A DNA stretch of 20,585 nt from XYD12-FULL-36-8 sp041739035 (GCA_041739035.1 JBGSOQ010000013.1:1-20585); one strand, 5' to 3'. Positions 8,171 to 16,540 are shown, counted from the stretch's first letter. The notes: a model not told the origin generated them from the letters alone. Translations and numbers: made by a program.

Positions 8171-8174
8171 CTCC
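8171..8174 (-). promoter_or_regulatory. Ribosome binding site GGAG supporting a TTG start of the SGNH gene
   Basis: On the minus strand, GGAG followed by five bases precedes the TTG at 8165-8163. This supports the TTG as the true start. Confidence 0.6.
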
Positions 8175-8262
8175 GGTTATTTTAATAATCTATCATTAAA
8201 AATAAAAAATTATTAATCTCTAACATATTTAGACTATTGAATATAAGTGTTTATATAGATAA

Positions 8263-10083
8263 ATGATGAAAATTGTTTTAATAGGCTCTATAATTTTGGT
8301 TTTTTTTAATGCGTTTGTTTTTTCTCAAACTAACCATGAACCAGTGGCTACTGTCGGCAGTAAATCAATTTCGGTTGATGAGTTTCAATTCAGATATGAG
8401 TTGACACCTCAATTATTCCGTGAGCGTGATGACAAAGGCAATAAACTAAAGCGGGAATTTCTTTATACGTTGATCGCTGAAAAGCTTCTTGCATCCTACG
8501 GAGAATCCGTTTCCTTGGACACTACTGAGATTGTAAAACTCACACTGCAAACCTTTGAAGAAATGTTCGTTAGAGATGAACTATATAAGCGAATGATAGT
8601 TGAAAAAGCTAAGTCCAAAGCGGATTCACTCCTCGGTTTTTATTTGGCGAATTCCACCAGCTCAATGCTTACATACATTCGAACAGATCGGTTTGATGAA
8701 GCAGAACGAATAGGCGAGCTTTTGAAAAAAGGAGTTCCTTTTGATTTCTTCTATTCAGATACAAGTCTTAGTCTGCAGGATACTCTTACCATTACATTTG
8801 GACAATTTGACGAATCCATCGAGAATGAAATACTAACTCTGCCGGAAAATTCCTTCTCTAGACCTTTATTTATTAATGACCAATGGTACATATTTAATGT
8901 TATCAAAAAGTTCTATCCGGTAATTGAAAGATCAGATGGTTGGGAGGCTGAATTTAAGCGTCTGAAAAAGCTTGCAAAGGAAAGAGCTGAATTTACCTTC
9001 TACAATGATTTCATGAACAACATTTTTAGTAATCAAAATATAAAAGCTAATGGAAAATTATTGAAACTTTTTTCTGACGAGGTTTATAATATTCTTGATA
9101 AAAAAAGAGCAAGGTATGCTGAACAAAAAAAATATTTCTTAGAAGTTTCTGACTTAGCGTTAATCAATAAAAAATTAAGCGAAGAAAGTCTTAACTCAAC
9201 CTTTATTAAACTTCCTGGGGGGGCAATTCCACTAAAGAATTTTTTAAATTATTTAAGGTTTGAAAATATATCGGTTGATTCAATTGATTATCAGAATGTT
9301 CTCGACATTCTGAATGGCAAAACAAGGAAGTTTATTGAATACAAAATACTTGCGAATGAGGGTTATAAATACGGATTGGAAAAAACTGCCGAAGTTCAAA
9401 AACAATTTAATATGTGGAAGCAAAATTATTTTTATCAGTTAGTTATGACTGAATTTGCAGACTCCTCAACTGTTACCAATGATGAAATAAAAACTTATTA
9501 CAATCAGCTGAATAAAGGAAAATTCAATGTTAAAGAAGTCAATGTTATTGAAGTTCTTGTTCGTGATCCGGAAGCTGCCGAAAAAGTTATAAATGAGCTT
9601 GGGGCCGGGCGAGATATTAAAGAGCTGACATATGCAGCTTCAAATAAAAATGATGAGCATGAATCAGGATTTAAGCCGATTACATATTTTAAAGAAATTG
9701 GTCCGATCCTGAATCAAATGAAGATTGGAGAGATTTATGGACCCATGAAAGTCGCTGATGGTTATTCAATCTTTAAACTTATTGATGTTAGAGAAGATTC
9801 TTCCGTTAATGGAGCATCGTTTGATAAAACAAAGAAAGAACTAGAAAACGAGCTTCGTCATTTGAAGATGAAAAATACAATTAACCAGTTTATCGCGAAG
9901 CTTGCGAAACAAAGCAGCATCACAATCAATAATGAATTATTAAATAGTATCAGATCAATAAATCATAACTCTGTAGTGTTTAAATTATTAGGTTTCGGTG
10001 GGAAAATTACCGCCGTACCGCTGATAGCTCCAAATTCAGAATGGGTTGAAGACTGGTTGAATAGTTTGAAAGTGATGCCATAA
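8263..10083 (+). CDS. Periplasmic parvulin-type peptidyl-prolyl isomerase (PpiC/SurA-like)
   Basis: A 606-residue protein with a signal peptide (about 1-21, ending NAFVFSQ). A SurA/PrsA-like N-terminal helical region follows, with ATVGSKSISVDEFQFRYE and a following helical block up to about 125. A degenerate rotamase-like segment lies at about 135-226 (TFGQFDESIENEI, then WYIFNVIKK). A clearer parvulin domain lies at about 425-508: NVIEVLVRD, the GF..I turn, IGEIYGPMKVADGYSIFKLID. It should assist folding of exported or outer-membrane proteins, which fits a genome rich in beta-barrel and T9SS products. ATG codons at 8263 and 8266 are both possible starts, with no strong ribosome site to choose between them. 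A G7 run at 9217-9223 encodes G319-G320. The final 40 residues match nothing I recognise. Confidence 0.82.
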   Translation: MMKIVLIGSIILVFFNAFVFSQTNHEPVATVGSKSISVDEFQFRYELTPQLFRERDDKGNKLKREFLYTLIAEKLLASYGESVSLDTTEIVKLTLQTFEEMFVRDELYKRMIVEKAKSKADSLLGFYLANSTSSMLTYIRTDRFDEAERIGELLKKGVPFDFFYSDTSLSLQDTLTITFGQFDESIENEILTLPENSFSRPLFINDQWYIFNVIKKFYPVIERSDGWEAEFKRLKKLAKERAEFTFYNDFMNNIFSNQNIKANGKLLKLFSDEVYNILDKKRARYAEQKKYFLEVSDLALINKKLSEESLNSTFIKLPGGAIPLKNFLNYLRFENISVDSIDYQNVLDILNGKTRKFIEYKILANEGYKYGLEKTAEVQKQFNMWKQNYFYQLVMTEFADSSTVTNDEIKTYYNQLNKGKFNVKEVNVIEVLVRDPEAAEKVINELGAGRDIKELTYAASNKNDEHESGFKPITYFKEIGPILNQMKIGEIYGPMKVADGYSIFKLIDVREDSSVNGASFDKTKKELENELRHLKMKNTINQFIAKLAKQSSITINNELLNSIRSINHNSVVFKLLGFGGKITAVPLIAPNSEWVEDWLNSLKVMP

Positions 10084-10122
10084 AAAATTATCTTTTAAAA
10101 GTAATGAAGAAGGAAATTTCCG

Positions 10123-10281
10123 ATGAGTAAATTATCAATTGTTAAAGAGCTTTGGCAGTTTCTTAGAGTTCGTAAAAAATGGTGGCTGGCACCAATTTTA
10201 ATAATGCTAGTTCTTCTTGGCGGATTGATAATCTTGACACAGGGCTCTGCTTTAGCGCCATTTATATATGCTATATTTTAA
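10123..10281 (+). CDS. DUF5989/SxtK-like small membrane protein
   Basis: A 52-residue gene. It reads KELWQFLRVRKKWW, one hydrophobic segment (about 22-38), then LTQGSALAPFIYAIF. The ELW-FL-RKKWW start and the TQGSALAPFIY end are the signature of the DUF5989 family, which I also associate with SxtK of saxitoxin clusters. Its molecular role is unknown. Members typically neighbour a carbamoyltransferase, an SxtJ protein and an SGNH/GDSL hydrolase. Here only an SGNH gene is near, divergent and beyond the isomerase gene. A good ribosome site (AAGGAAA, about 10110-10115) precedes the ATG. It starts 39 bases after the isomerase stop, so co-transcription is plausible. Confidence 0.82.
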   Translation: MSKLSIVKELWQFLRVRKKWWLAPILIMLVLLGGLIILTQGSALAPFIYAIF

Positions 10282-10315
10282 TTTTTCAAACATTCGGTAG
10301 TTGCAAAGCACGACC

Positions 10316-10474
10316 ATGAAAAAACAAAAAATAAGCATCAAGAAAAAGAAAAAACGTATTCCAATTCCCCAGAAACCGCCTAAAGTAGAAGACAATCCAA
10401 AATCATACAAACGCGAAAAGGAAAAGATTAAAACAAAGAAAAAAATTCGGGAGGATACTTCCTCCCATGAATGA
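10316..10474 (+). CDS. Lysine-rich 52-aa ORF overlapping the next gene's start
   Basis: ATG at 10316 and TGA at 10472-10474 give 52 residues. They start MKKQKISIKKKKKRIPIPQK and are extremely basic, with 19 Lys by eye and a proline-rich patch, and no membrane segment. I do not recognise a family. It ends 8 bases inside the next gene (ATGAATGA junction), the arrangement used for translational coupling. Translation across 10449-10466 would open a hairpin that hides the ribosome site of the next gene. Against it: no clear ribosome site precedes 10316, and an A-rich stretch gives Lys codons easily. It may be a real small gene, a leader peptide or noise. Confidence 0.45.
   Translation: MKKQKISIKKKKKRIPIPQKPPKVEDNPKSYKREKEKIKTKKKIREDTSSHE
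10449..10466 (+). promoter_or_regulatory. Hairpin occluding the ribosome site of the LTA-synthase-like gene
   Basis: GGGAGGA (10449-10455), loop TACT, TCCTCCC (10460-10466), then ATG at 10467. The perfect 7-bp stem contains the GGAGG Shine-Dalgarno core and ends at the base before the start codon. As RNA it should block initiation unless opened by a ribosome or factor. Confidence 0.65.
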
Positions 10475-12485
10475 TGCTGACAGGTCATCTTCATCTTTTA
10501 GAGATAAATTGATGAGGTTTGCCAAATTTAAAAATATTGTGATTACAATAAAAATTTATCTCCTGCTCATTGCTATCTTTACTTTTTTCAGAGCAATTCT
10601 CTTCATTACAAACTGGAATAATATTGGCGATAGTGATGGTACGATTAGCTGGATAAATGTGATATTATCATTATTTATGGGACTTCGTTTTGATATTGTA
10701 GTATCCGGATACTTGCTTGTACTATTTTTTGTTGTTTTATCAATTATTGATGTCAGCGGCAGAAAAATCAAATTTATCCTCCGATTATTATTCTATTATT
10801 TGATGGTAGTCGTTACTTTGGCATTTATTTTATCTGCCGCAGATATTCCGTATTTCAATCAGTTCTATTCACGCCTAAGTGTTACAGCCCTTCAATGGAT
10901 TGACAGCCCTGTCTTTATATTCAAAATGATAATAGAAGAACCTAGATATTATTTAGTAATTATACCATTAATACTTGTTCTGATTGTTTTCTATAAAATT
11001 CTTAAAAAGATATTTAAAGCTTACCTCGAAAGCAATTTGACAAAACCCAAAACAGCATTTCACTTATTATTATCAGTAATGTTCCTGGTATTAATGTTTT
11101 TGGGCATTAGGGGAAGAGTTGAAATTAAATCTCCAATTAGAATCGGGACTGCCTATTTTTGTAACAACTCATTTCTAAATCAAGCAGGATTAAATCCGGT
11201 TTTCACTTTTATCTCAAGCTATATAGATAAAGTTAATCCGCATAATAAATATTTGAACTTGATAAATGAAGAAGAAGCGATTAAAAATGTTCAAAAATAT
11301 TTTAACACAAGCGGGGAAGGATACGAATCGCCAATTGCAAGAGTGATAAAACCAACAAACGCTTCTTCGGATAGACCAAACATTGTAATTGTGATAATGG
11401 AAAACATGAGTGCCACAAAAATGGGCAGATATGGCAACAAAGAGGATCTTACTCCTTATCTTGACAGCCTGGCGCTGCAAGGACTTTCCTTTGACAACAT
11501 TTATACTGCTGGAATACATACTTACAACGGAGTTTTTAGCACGTTATTTTCTTATCCGGCATTAGGCATGCAGCATCCAATGAAAGTTTCAAATATGTTG
11601 AAGTATAACGGGATAGCATCTACATTAAAACAATATGATTATCAGTCAGTTTATTTTACTACGCATGATGGGCAGTTTGATAACATTGAAGGATTTTTGT
11701 ACCACAACTCCTTTGATAAAGTTTATACTAAGAGCGATTATCCTCAAGAAAAAATTCTAAGCACTCTCGGAGTTCCTGACGATTATCTTTTTGATTTTGT
11801 GACTTTGAAATTGGATGATATTACTACTAAAGATAAACCGTTTTTATCGGTTATAATGACGGCAAGCGATCATGGACCATATATAATTCCAGAATATTTT
11901 AAACCAAAACCTAACGAGATGACCAAACAAATTGTTGAATATGCAGATTGGTCAATAGGTAAATTTGTTTCTATCGCAAAGACGAAAAGATGGTTCGAAA
12001 ACACGATTTTTGTGTTTATTGCAGATCATGGCACTGCGCTTTCACCTATTTACGAAATGCCGTTGAATTATAATCATTCACCATTAATATTCTATGCACC
12101 AAATATACTTGGAGAGCCAAAATCTTACTCTCAAATTGGCGGACAAATTGATGTGTTCCCAACCATTATGGGCTTACTAAACTTTAAATACGTTAATAAT
12201 ACATTTGGAATTGATCTTCTGAAAGCGAATAGGCCGTATATTTATTTTTCAGCAGATGATAAATATGGTGTTCTGAGTGACAGTCTGTTCCTGATCACTA
12301 ATAACCAGGGCAAGGAAAGTTTGTTTAAATACAAGTATAGTGATATGACGAACTACATAACCGATTATAAAAAAATAGCTGATGACATGAAGCAGTACGC
12401 TGCATCAAATATGCAGACCGCGCAATACATCATCAAAAACAATAAACAATTTATTAAGTTGGAAGCGCCCACCCATTCAAAATAA
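10467..12485 (+). CDS. LTA-synthase-like membrane phosphotransferase (alkaline phosphatase superfamily)
   Basis: A 672-residue protein. About five membrane segments occupy residues 25-220 (for example IYLLLIAIFTFFRAILFI). An extracytoplasmic sulfatase/LtaS-like domain follows from about 303: PNIVIVIMEN with metal ligand Glu312, HTYNG with probable nucleophile Thr352, and IADHG with Asp520-His521. In LtaS and OpgB relatives this fold moves phosphoglycerol or a similar head group from a lipid to a glycan or lipid acceptor. A diderm of this group should not make classical lipoteichoic acid, so the acceptor is probably an envelope glycan (inference). It overlaps the preceding 52-aa ORF by 8 bases, and the carboxypeptidase gene starts 43 bases after it. 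An in-frame ATG at 10512 is an alternative start, with no good ribosome site. Confidence 0.85.
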   Translation: MNDADRSSSSFRDKLMRFAKFKNIVITIKIYLLLIAIFTFFRAILFITNWNNIGDSDGTISWINVILSLFMGLRFDIVVSGYLLVLFFVVLSIIDVSGRKIKFILRLLFYYLMVVVTLAFILSAADIPYFNQFYSRLSVTALQWIDSPVFIFKMIIEEPRYYLVIIPLILVLIVFYKILKKIFKAYLESNLTKPKTAFHLLLSVMFLVLMFLGIRGRVEIKSPIRIGTAYFCNNSFLNQAGLNPVFTFISSYIDKVNPHNKYLNLINEEEAIKNVQKYFNTSGEGYESPIARVIKPTNASSDRPNIVIVIMENMSATKMGRYGNKEDLTPYLDSLALQGLSFDNIYTAGIHTYNGVFSTLFSYPALGMQHPMKVSNMLKYNGIASTLKQYDYQSVYFTTHDGQFDNIEGFLYHNSFDKVYTKSDYPQEKILSTLGVPDDYLFDFVTLKLDDITTKDKPFLSVIMTASDHGPYIIPEYFKPKPNEMTKQIVEYADWSIGKFVSIAKTKRWFENTIFVFIADHGTALSPIYEMPLNYNHSPLIFYAPNILGEPKSYSQIGGQIDVFPTIMGLLNFKYVNNTFGIDLLKANRPYIYFSADDKYGVLSDSLFLITNNQGKESLFKYKYSDMTNYITDYKKIADDMKQYAASNMQTAQYIIKNNKQFIKLEAPTHSK

Positions 12486-12528
12486 ATTCTTAACTTTAAG
12501 TATTATTTACCATATCTTTTTATGAAAC

Positions 12529-14367
12529 ATGAATTACGTTATTTTATTTTTTATTGTACTTCAAACAGCCGCATATTCTCAAATCAGCTTTGATGCTGAC
12601 TTTGAAAGCGGGAATATTAACACAGTAACAACAACTGATTCGATAAGCTATACCGTTACTACAAAATCTGATATTGGCGGTAGATGGTTTTATTTTAGAA
12701 TTAAAGGTGTAAAAAATAGATTTATCCGCGTTACAATCTCGAGCACCGATGTTAACAGACCAATGTATTCTTACAACAACCGTGACTTTACTAGATTCAC
12801 AGAATCGGAAAGTCCAACCTCGCGAATGTTTCAAAAAACTTTTAGTGAAGATTCGGTATATGTTGCCTATTACACTCCTTATAACTTTAGCTACCTGCAG
12901 CAAAGAATTGCAGAATGGAAGATTTCTCAGTTCGTTGAAGTTGATACACTTGGATTAACAGATAATAGCTTGCCCATTCAGCAAATTACAATTACAGATC
13001 CATCAGTCCCGAATACAAATAAGCATAGAGTGTGGATACATGCTAGAACACATCCGGGTGAAACGCCAAGCTCATGGCATTTTGATGGTATAGTTCAAAA
13101 ATTATTAAGTGATGATGATGTGATTTCTTATTACAGGCAAAACGTGACTTTTTATTTGATTCCATTTACAAATCCTGATGGTGTTTATTACGGCAGATCT
13201 AGAACAAACTATAGCGGAATTGATGTAGAATCAAATTGGAATAAGACTGAGACTCAAACCTCAAAAGAAGTGAAAATACTTAAACAGAGAATGACTCAAA
13301 TAAATAATGAAAAAGTATTGTCTGTGTTTAATAATCTTCATTCTCAGGCAGCGCCATATTGTACTTTTTGGATACATACACCAACTTCTACCACTAATAC
13401 TTTTTATAGAAGAGAATATCAGTTTGCGAATATTAACACCTCAGACAACCCTTACTTTGAGCCAACAGATTACAGCGAATCCAATCTCAGTTCAGTATTC
13501 CCAGAAGGTTGGTTATGGAGCAATCATGGTGAACAAGTGATGGCGCTAACTTATGAAACTCCATACGATCAATATTCTAATGCTGCCTGGGTAACGAATT
13601 CTAATTTGATGGAGATTGGCTCTCGCAATGTTTATTCAATTGCCGAATATCTCGAGTTATCGCATCCCAAGTGGAATATATTAGATAATAAAAATGCGAT
13701 TGCGACCGGAAGCTGGAATACCGATACAACCGGCTTGGAATTTTATAGTAATAATTTCTTCACCGCACCAATCAGCGATGGAAGTTCAACAATAGAATTT
13801 ACTGCACCAAATCTCATTTCCGGTATTTATGATGTTTACGGATGGTGGCCTTCAAATAACAACTTCTCCTATAGTACAAGATTTGTCATTAATGCAGATG
13901 GCAATGAAACTTTAATTGACAAGACTCAAAAAACGAATGGTGGGCAATGGAATTTTTTGTCTGAAGCCAGATTAAATTCTACAGGAAGTATTTCAATTAA
14001 AATGAGCAGCAACACAACTGGAGTTGTGGCGGCGGATGCGTTCAGAATAATTTATAAAGGACCTCTAACATCAGTCGATGAAAATATAACACCAAAAGAC
14101 TTTACTCTCTATCAAAACTATCCTAATCCGTTTAATGCACAAACCACAATTCGATTTGATTTGAAAAGTCAATCAAAAGTGTATTTGCGAATATTCAATT
14201 CTGTCGGTGAATTAGTAGAAACCTTAGTTGATCAGGAACTTGGCATCGGCACACACGAAGTGATTTTTAATACTAATACAAAAAGCCATTTAGCAAGCGG
14301 AATTTATTACTATAATCTTCAAACAGATAAATCTTCTCAAACCAAGGGGATGATTTTAATAAAATAA
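12529..14367 (+). CDS. Secreted M14 zinc carboxypeptidase (cytosolic-carboxypeptidase-like) with golvesin-like domain and T9SS tail
   Basis: A 612-residue protein with signal peptide MNYVILFFIVLQTAAYSQ. A CCP-type N-terminal beta domain (about 19-150) has WFYFRIKGV and VYVAYYTPYNFSYLQQRI. The M14 catalytic domain (about 155-375) has HARTHPGETPSSW with zinc ligands His175 and Glu178, third ligand His271 in NNLHSQ, and catalytic Glu343 in LTYETP. All expected zinc and catalytic residues are present. A golvesin/xanthan-lyase-like domain (about 380-520) has GIYDVYGWWPSNNNFS and ADAFRIIY. The T9SS tail has QNYPNPFNAQTTIRFD, LASGIYYYNL and terminal MILIK. The nearest eukaryotic relatives trim polyglutamate side chains; the substrate here is unknown, with extracellular peptides or peptidoglycan stems possible. 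The ATG at 12529 opens directly on the signal peptide; ribosome-site support is weak. Confidence 0.88.
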   Translation: MNYVILFFIVLQTAAYSQISFDADFESGNINTVTTTDSISYTVTTKSDIGGRWFYFRIKGVKNRFIRVTISSTDVNRPMYSYNNRDFTRFTESESPTSRMFQKTFSEDSVYVAYYTPYNFSYLQQRIAEWKISQFVEVDTLGLTDNSLPIQQITITDPSVPNTNKHRVWIHARTHPGETPSSWHFDGIVQKLLSDDDVISYYRQNVTFYLIPFTNPDGVYYGRSRTNYSGIDVESNWNKTETQTSKEVKILKQRMTQINNEKVLSVFNNLHSQAAPYCTFWIHTPTSTTNTFYRREYQFANINTSDNPYFEPTDYSESNLSSVFPEGWLWSNHGEQVMALTYETPYDQYSNAAWVTNSNLMEIGSRNVYSIAEYLELSHPKWNILDNKNAIATGSWNTDTTGLEFYSNNFFTAPISDGSSTIEFTAPNLISGIYDVYGWWPSNNNFSYSTRFVINADGNETLIDKTQKTNGGQWNFLSEARLNSTGSISIKMSSNTTGVVAADAFRIIYKGPLTSVDENITPKDFTLYQNYPNPFNAQTTIRFDLKSQSKVYLRIFNSVGELVETLVDQELGIGTHEVIFNTNTKSHLASGIYYYNLQTDKSSQTKGMILIK

Positions 14368-14546
14368 TTATTCTTGTTGATAACAATAAATTTCAATCCC
14401 AAAACAAAACACACTCTCATAAATCTACAAACTGGTTGTTTAATTGTAATTTTTAGGAAAAATTTCCCGCCAAATCGGTAGAACTTTCTTCGAAAATTAG
14501 TCGTAAATGCAATTGTTAGTTCACGTGATATAAAAACGATTCCCAC
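14368..14546. other. Intergenic region without recognisable gene
   Basis: An AT-rich gap between the carboxypeptidase stop and the lrp promoter. It holds small inverted repeats (TTGTT/AACAA near 14379-14391 and GGAAA/TTTCC near 14456-14467) but no convincing terminator, RNA gene or ORF with coding character. Confidence 0.5.
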
Positions 14547-14578
14547 TTGCAATTTTATAATATTGGCTTTATATTTGA
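14547..14578 (+). promoter_or_regulatory. Bacteroidota-type promoter for the lrp-glnA genes
   Basis: TTG (14548-14550), 20 bases, then TATATTTG (14571-14578), which fits the TTG / TAnnTTTG pattern of Bacteroidota primary promoters. Transcription would begin near 14585, about 33 bases before the GTG start. Use of this pattern in this organism is an inference. Confidence 0.55.
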
Positions 14579-14617
14579 GGTAATTATGACAATTTACTTA
14601 ATAAATTAAGGTTAAAC

Positions 14618-15064
14618 GTGCTAGATGATTTAGATATTAAGGTATTAAAGATTCTTCAAAAAGAAGGAAGAACTAAACGTAACGAGTTAGCGGAAGCAGT
14701 TGGTTTGTCGATACCTGCAATTAGTGAACGCCTTCATAAATTGGAAGAGAAAAAAGTTATTGAGGGTTACTTTGCTAAACTAAATCGGAATGCTTTTGGC
14801 TATGATATTATGGCATACATTCTGGTGGTAATGGAATCATCGAAGTACTATAAATCGTTGATTTCACATGTGGAAAAACTTCCCCAAATATTGGAATGCC
14901 ATTCGGTTCTGGGAGAAGGTTCTCATTTGCTTAAGGCAATAAGTAAGAATACGGAATCACTCGAAAAACTTCTTAGCGAAATACAATCTTGGCCTGGTGT
15001 AATGGCAACAAAAACGACTTTCGTTTTATCTACAATTAAAGAAACAACGGAAATTGACATTTAG
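14618..15064 (+). CDS. Lrp/AsnC-family transcriptional regulator
   Basis: A 148-residue protein from a GTG start with AAGG (14608-14611) six bases upstream. The N-terminal winged helix-turn-helix reads LDDLDIKVLKILQKEGR, then RNELAEAVGLSIPAISERL with the recognition helix at about 28-45. The RAM ligand-binding and oligomer domain (about 65-145) contains AYILVVMESS and the gly-rich turn in HSVLGEGSH. Family members sense amino acids and form dimers to octamers. It lies 48 bases before glnA in the same direction, so control of glutamine synthetase, and perhaps of itself, is the natural inference. Length and layout are normal for the family. Confidence 0.9.
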   Translation: MLDDLDIKVLKILQKEGRTKRNELAEAVGLSIPAISERLHKLEEKKVIEGYFAKLNRNAFGYDIMAYILVVMESSKYYKSLISHVEKLPQILECHSVLGEGSHLLKAISKNTESLEKLLSEIQSWPGVMATKTTFVLSTIKETTEIDI

Positions 15065-15102
15065 TCTTTTAATTATTCAATCAATCAATCATTTATTATA
15101 TA

Positions 15103-15107
15103 AGGAG
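15103..15107 (+). promoter_or_regulatory. Strong ribosome binding site of glnA
   Basis: AGGAG, five bases before the ATG at 15113. It is the strongest ribosome site in the window, as expected for an abundant enzyme. Confidence 0.8.
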
Positions 15108-15112
15108 AACTC

Positions 15113-16540
15113 ATGGCTAAATCCGAATCACCCATTGATAATGTTCTAAAGTACATCAAATCTAACGGAGTAAAATTCGTTGATTTAAAGTTTATGGACT
15201 TTCCGGGTCAATGGCAGCATTTCACAGTTCCGGTTACTCAATTTAACGAAGGATCATTCGAAGACGGTTACGGTTTCGATGGTTCATCAATCCGTGGCTG
15301 GAAACCAATTAACGAAAGCGATATGCTTATCATTCCGGATCCTAACACAATGTTTGTTGATCCCTTTGTTGAGCAGCCTACAATCAGTTTAATTTGTGAT
15401 GTTTTTGAACCTGCTACCAAAGAAAAATATACAAGATGTCCTCGTAACATCGCTCAAAAATCAGAGGCCTATCTCATTTCAACCGGAATGGCGGATACAG
15501 TTTATTACGGACCCGAGGCTGAATTTTTCATTTTTGATGATGTGAGATTTGATTCACAGCCGAACAGCCAATTTTACTTTGTTGATTCAATCGAGGGGAG
15601 ATGGAACAGTGGAAGAGATGAAGGTCCAAATCTCGGTTATAAGCCCAGATTCAAAGAAGGGTATTTCCCGGTCCCTCCAACCGATGCCTTGATGGATCTT
15701 AGAAATGAAATGGTAACTAATTTGATAAATAGCGGAATTGATGTTGAAGCTCAGCATCATGAAGTTGCAAGCGGCGGGCAATGTGAAATTGATTTACGGT
15801 TCCAGCCATTAGTAAAAGCTGCAGATCAGCTTTTAATGTTCAAGTACATCGTAAAAAATACAGCAAAGAAAAACAACAGGACTGTAACTTATATGCCAAA
15901 GCCTATTTTTGGCGATAACGGAAGCGGAATGCACGTTCACATGAGCTTATGGAAGAAAGGTAAACCGCTTTTTCCGGGTTCTGGTTATGCCGGATTGAGT
16001 GAGATGGCTTTGTATTTCATTGGCGGCTTGCTAAAGCATGCGCCTTCTTTGTTAGCATTTACAAATCCTACAACTAATTCTTATAAAAGATTGGTTCCGG
16101 GATTTGAAGCTCCGGTAAATCTTGCATACTCGCAAAGAAATAGAAGTGCATCGATAAGAATTCCGATGTACTCATCAAGTCCGAAAGCAAAGCGAGTAGA
16201 ATTCAGATGTCCTGATCCGTCATGTAATCCTTATCTCGGATTCGCTGCGATGCTCATGGCTGGATTGGATGGAATTACTAATCGGATTGATCCGGGCGAT
16301 CCTTTAGATAAAGATATTTATGATATGGAGCCAGAAGAGTTGGTGAATGTTCCTTCTACGCCGGGAAGCTTAGGTGAAGCTCTCGAATGTTTGAGGAATG
16401 ATCACGAATATCTTCTTAAGGGTGATGTGTTTACTGAAGATGTTATTGAGACATGGATAAAGTACAAAATAGACAAGGAAGTGAAGCCAATGGCTCTGCA
16501 ACCGCATCCTTATGAATTCGGACTTTATTACGATGTTTAA
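15113..16540 (+). CDS. glnA: Type I glutamine synthetase
   Basis: A 475-residue cytoplasmic enzyme: ATP + glutamate + ammonia gives glutamine, normally as a dodecamer. Landmarks: GYGFDGSSIRGW in the beta-grasp domain; YGPEAEFFIFD and EAQHHEVASGGQCEID with metal and glutamate ligands; GDNGSGMHVHMSLW in the ATP site; QRNRSASIRIP near the active-site arginines. The IYDMEPEE segment keeps the tyrosine (Tyr403) that corresponds to the adenylylation site of the GSI-beta class. No adenylyltransferase or PII gene is in the window, so actual modification is uncertain. Length is normal. Upstream is an Lrp/AsnC regulator; downstream are a terminator and amt, making a nitrogen-assimilation block. Confidence 0.97.
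   Translation: MAKSESPIDNVLKYIKSNGVKFVDLKFMDFPGQWQHFTVPVTQFNEGSFEDGYGFDGSSIRGWKPINESDMLIIPDPNTMFVDPFVEQPTISLICDVFEPATKEKYTRCPRNIAQKSEAYLISTGMADTVYYGPEAEFFIFDDVRFDSQPNSQFYFVDSIEGRWNSGRDEGPNLGYKPRFKEGYFPVPPTDALMDLRNEMVTNLINSGIDVEAQHHEVASGGQCEIDLRFQPLVKAADQLLMFKYIVKNTAKKNNRTVTYMPKPIFGDNGSGMHVHMSLWKKGKPLFPGSGYAGLSEMALYFIGGLLKHAPSLLAFTNPTTNSYKRLVPGFEAPVNLAYSQRNRSASIRIPMYSSSPKAKRVEFRCPDPSCNPYLGFAAMLMAGLDGITNRIDPGDPLDKDIYDMEPEELVNVPSTPGSLGEALECLRNDHEYLLKGDVFTEDVIETWIKYKIDKEVKPMALQPHPYEFGLYYDV

Noticed and set aside
10252..10494. Minus-strand 80-codon ORF rich in Phe
   Set aside because: It is the antisense shadow of the A-rich lysine codons of the plus strand and has no ribosome site.
11214..11519. 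Minus-strand 101-codon ORF
   Set aside because: It lies wholly inside the LTA-synthase-like gene and has no coding character.
12544..12903. Minus-strand 119-codon ORF
   Set aside because: It is antisense to the signal peptide and N-terminal domain of the carboxypeptidase; the plus strand is clearly coding.
14586..14609. Seven-codon micro-ORF (MTIYLIN) before the lrp start
   Set aside because: It would begin at about the predicted transcription start, has no ribosome site and shows no run of regulatory codons.
15077..15090. TCAA tandem repeat upstream of glnA
   Set aside because: Only about three and a half units, within AT-rich leader; too short to suggest a function.
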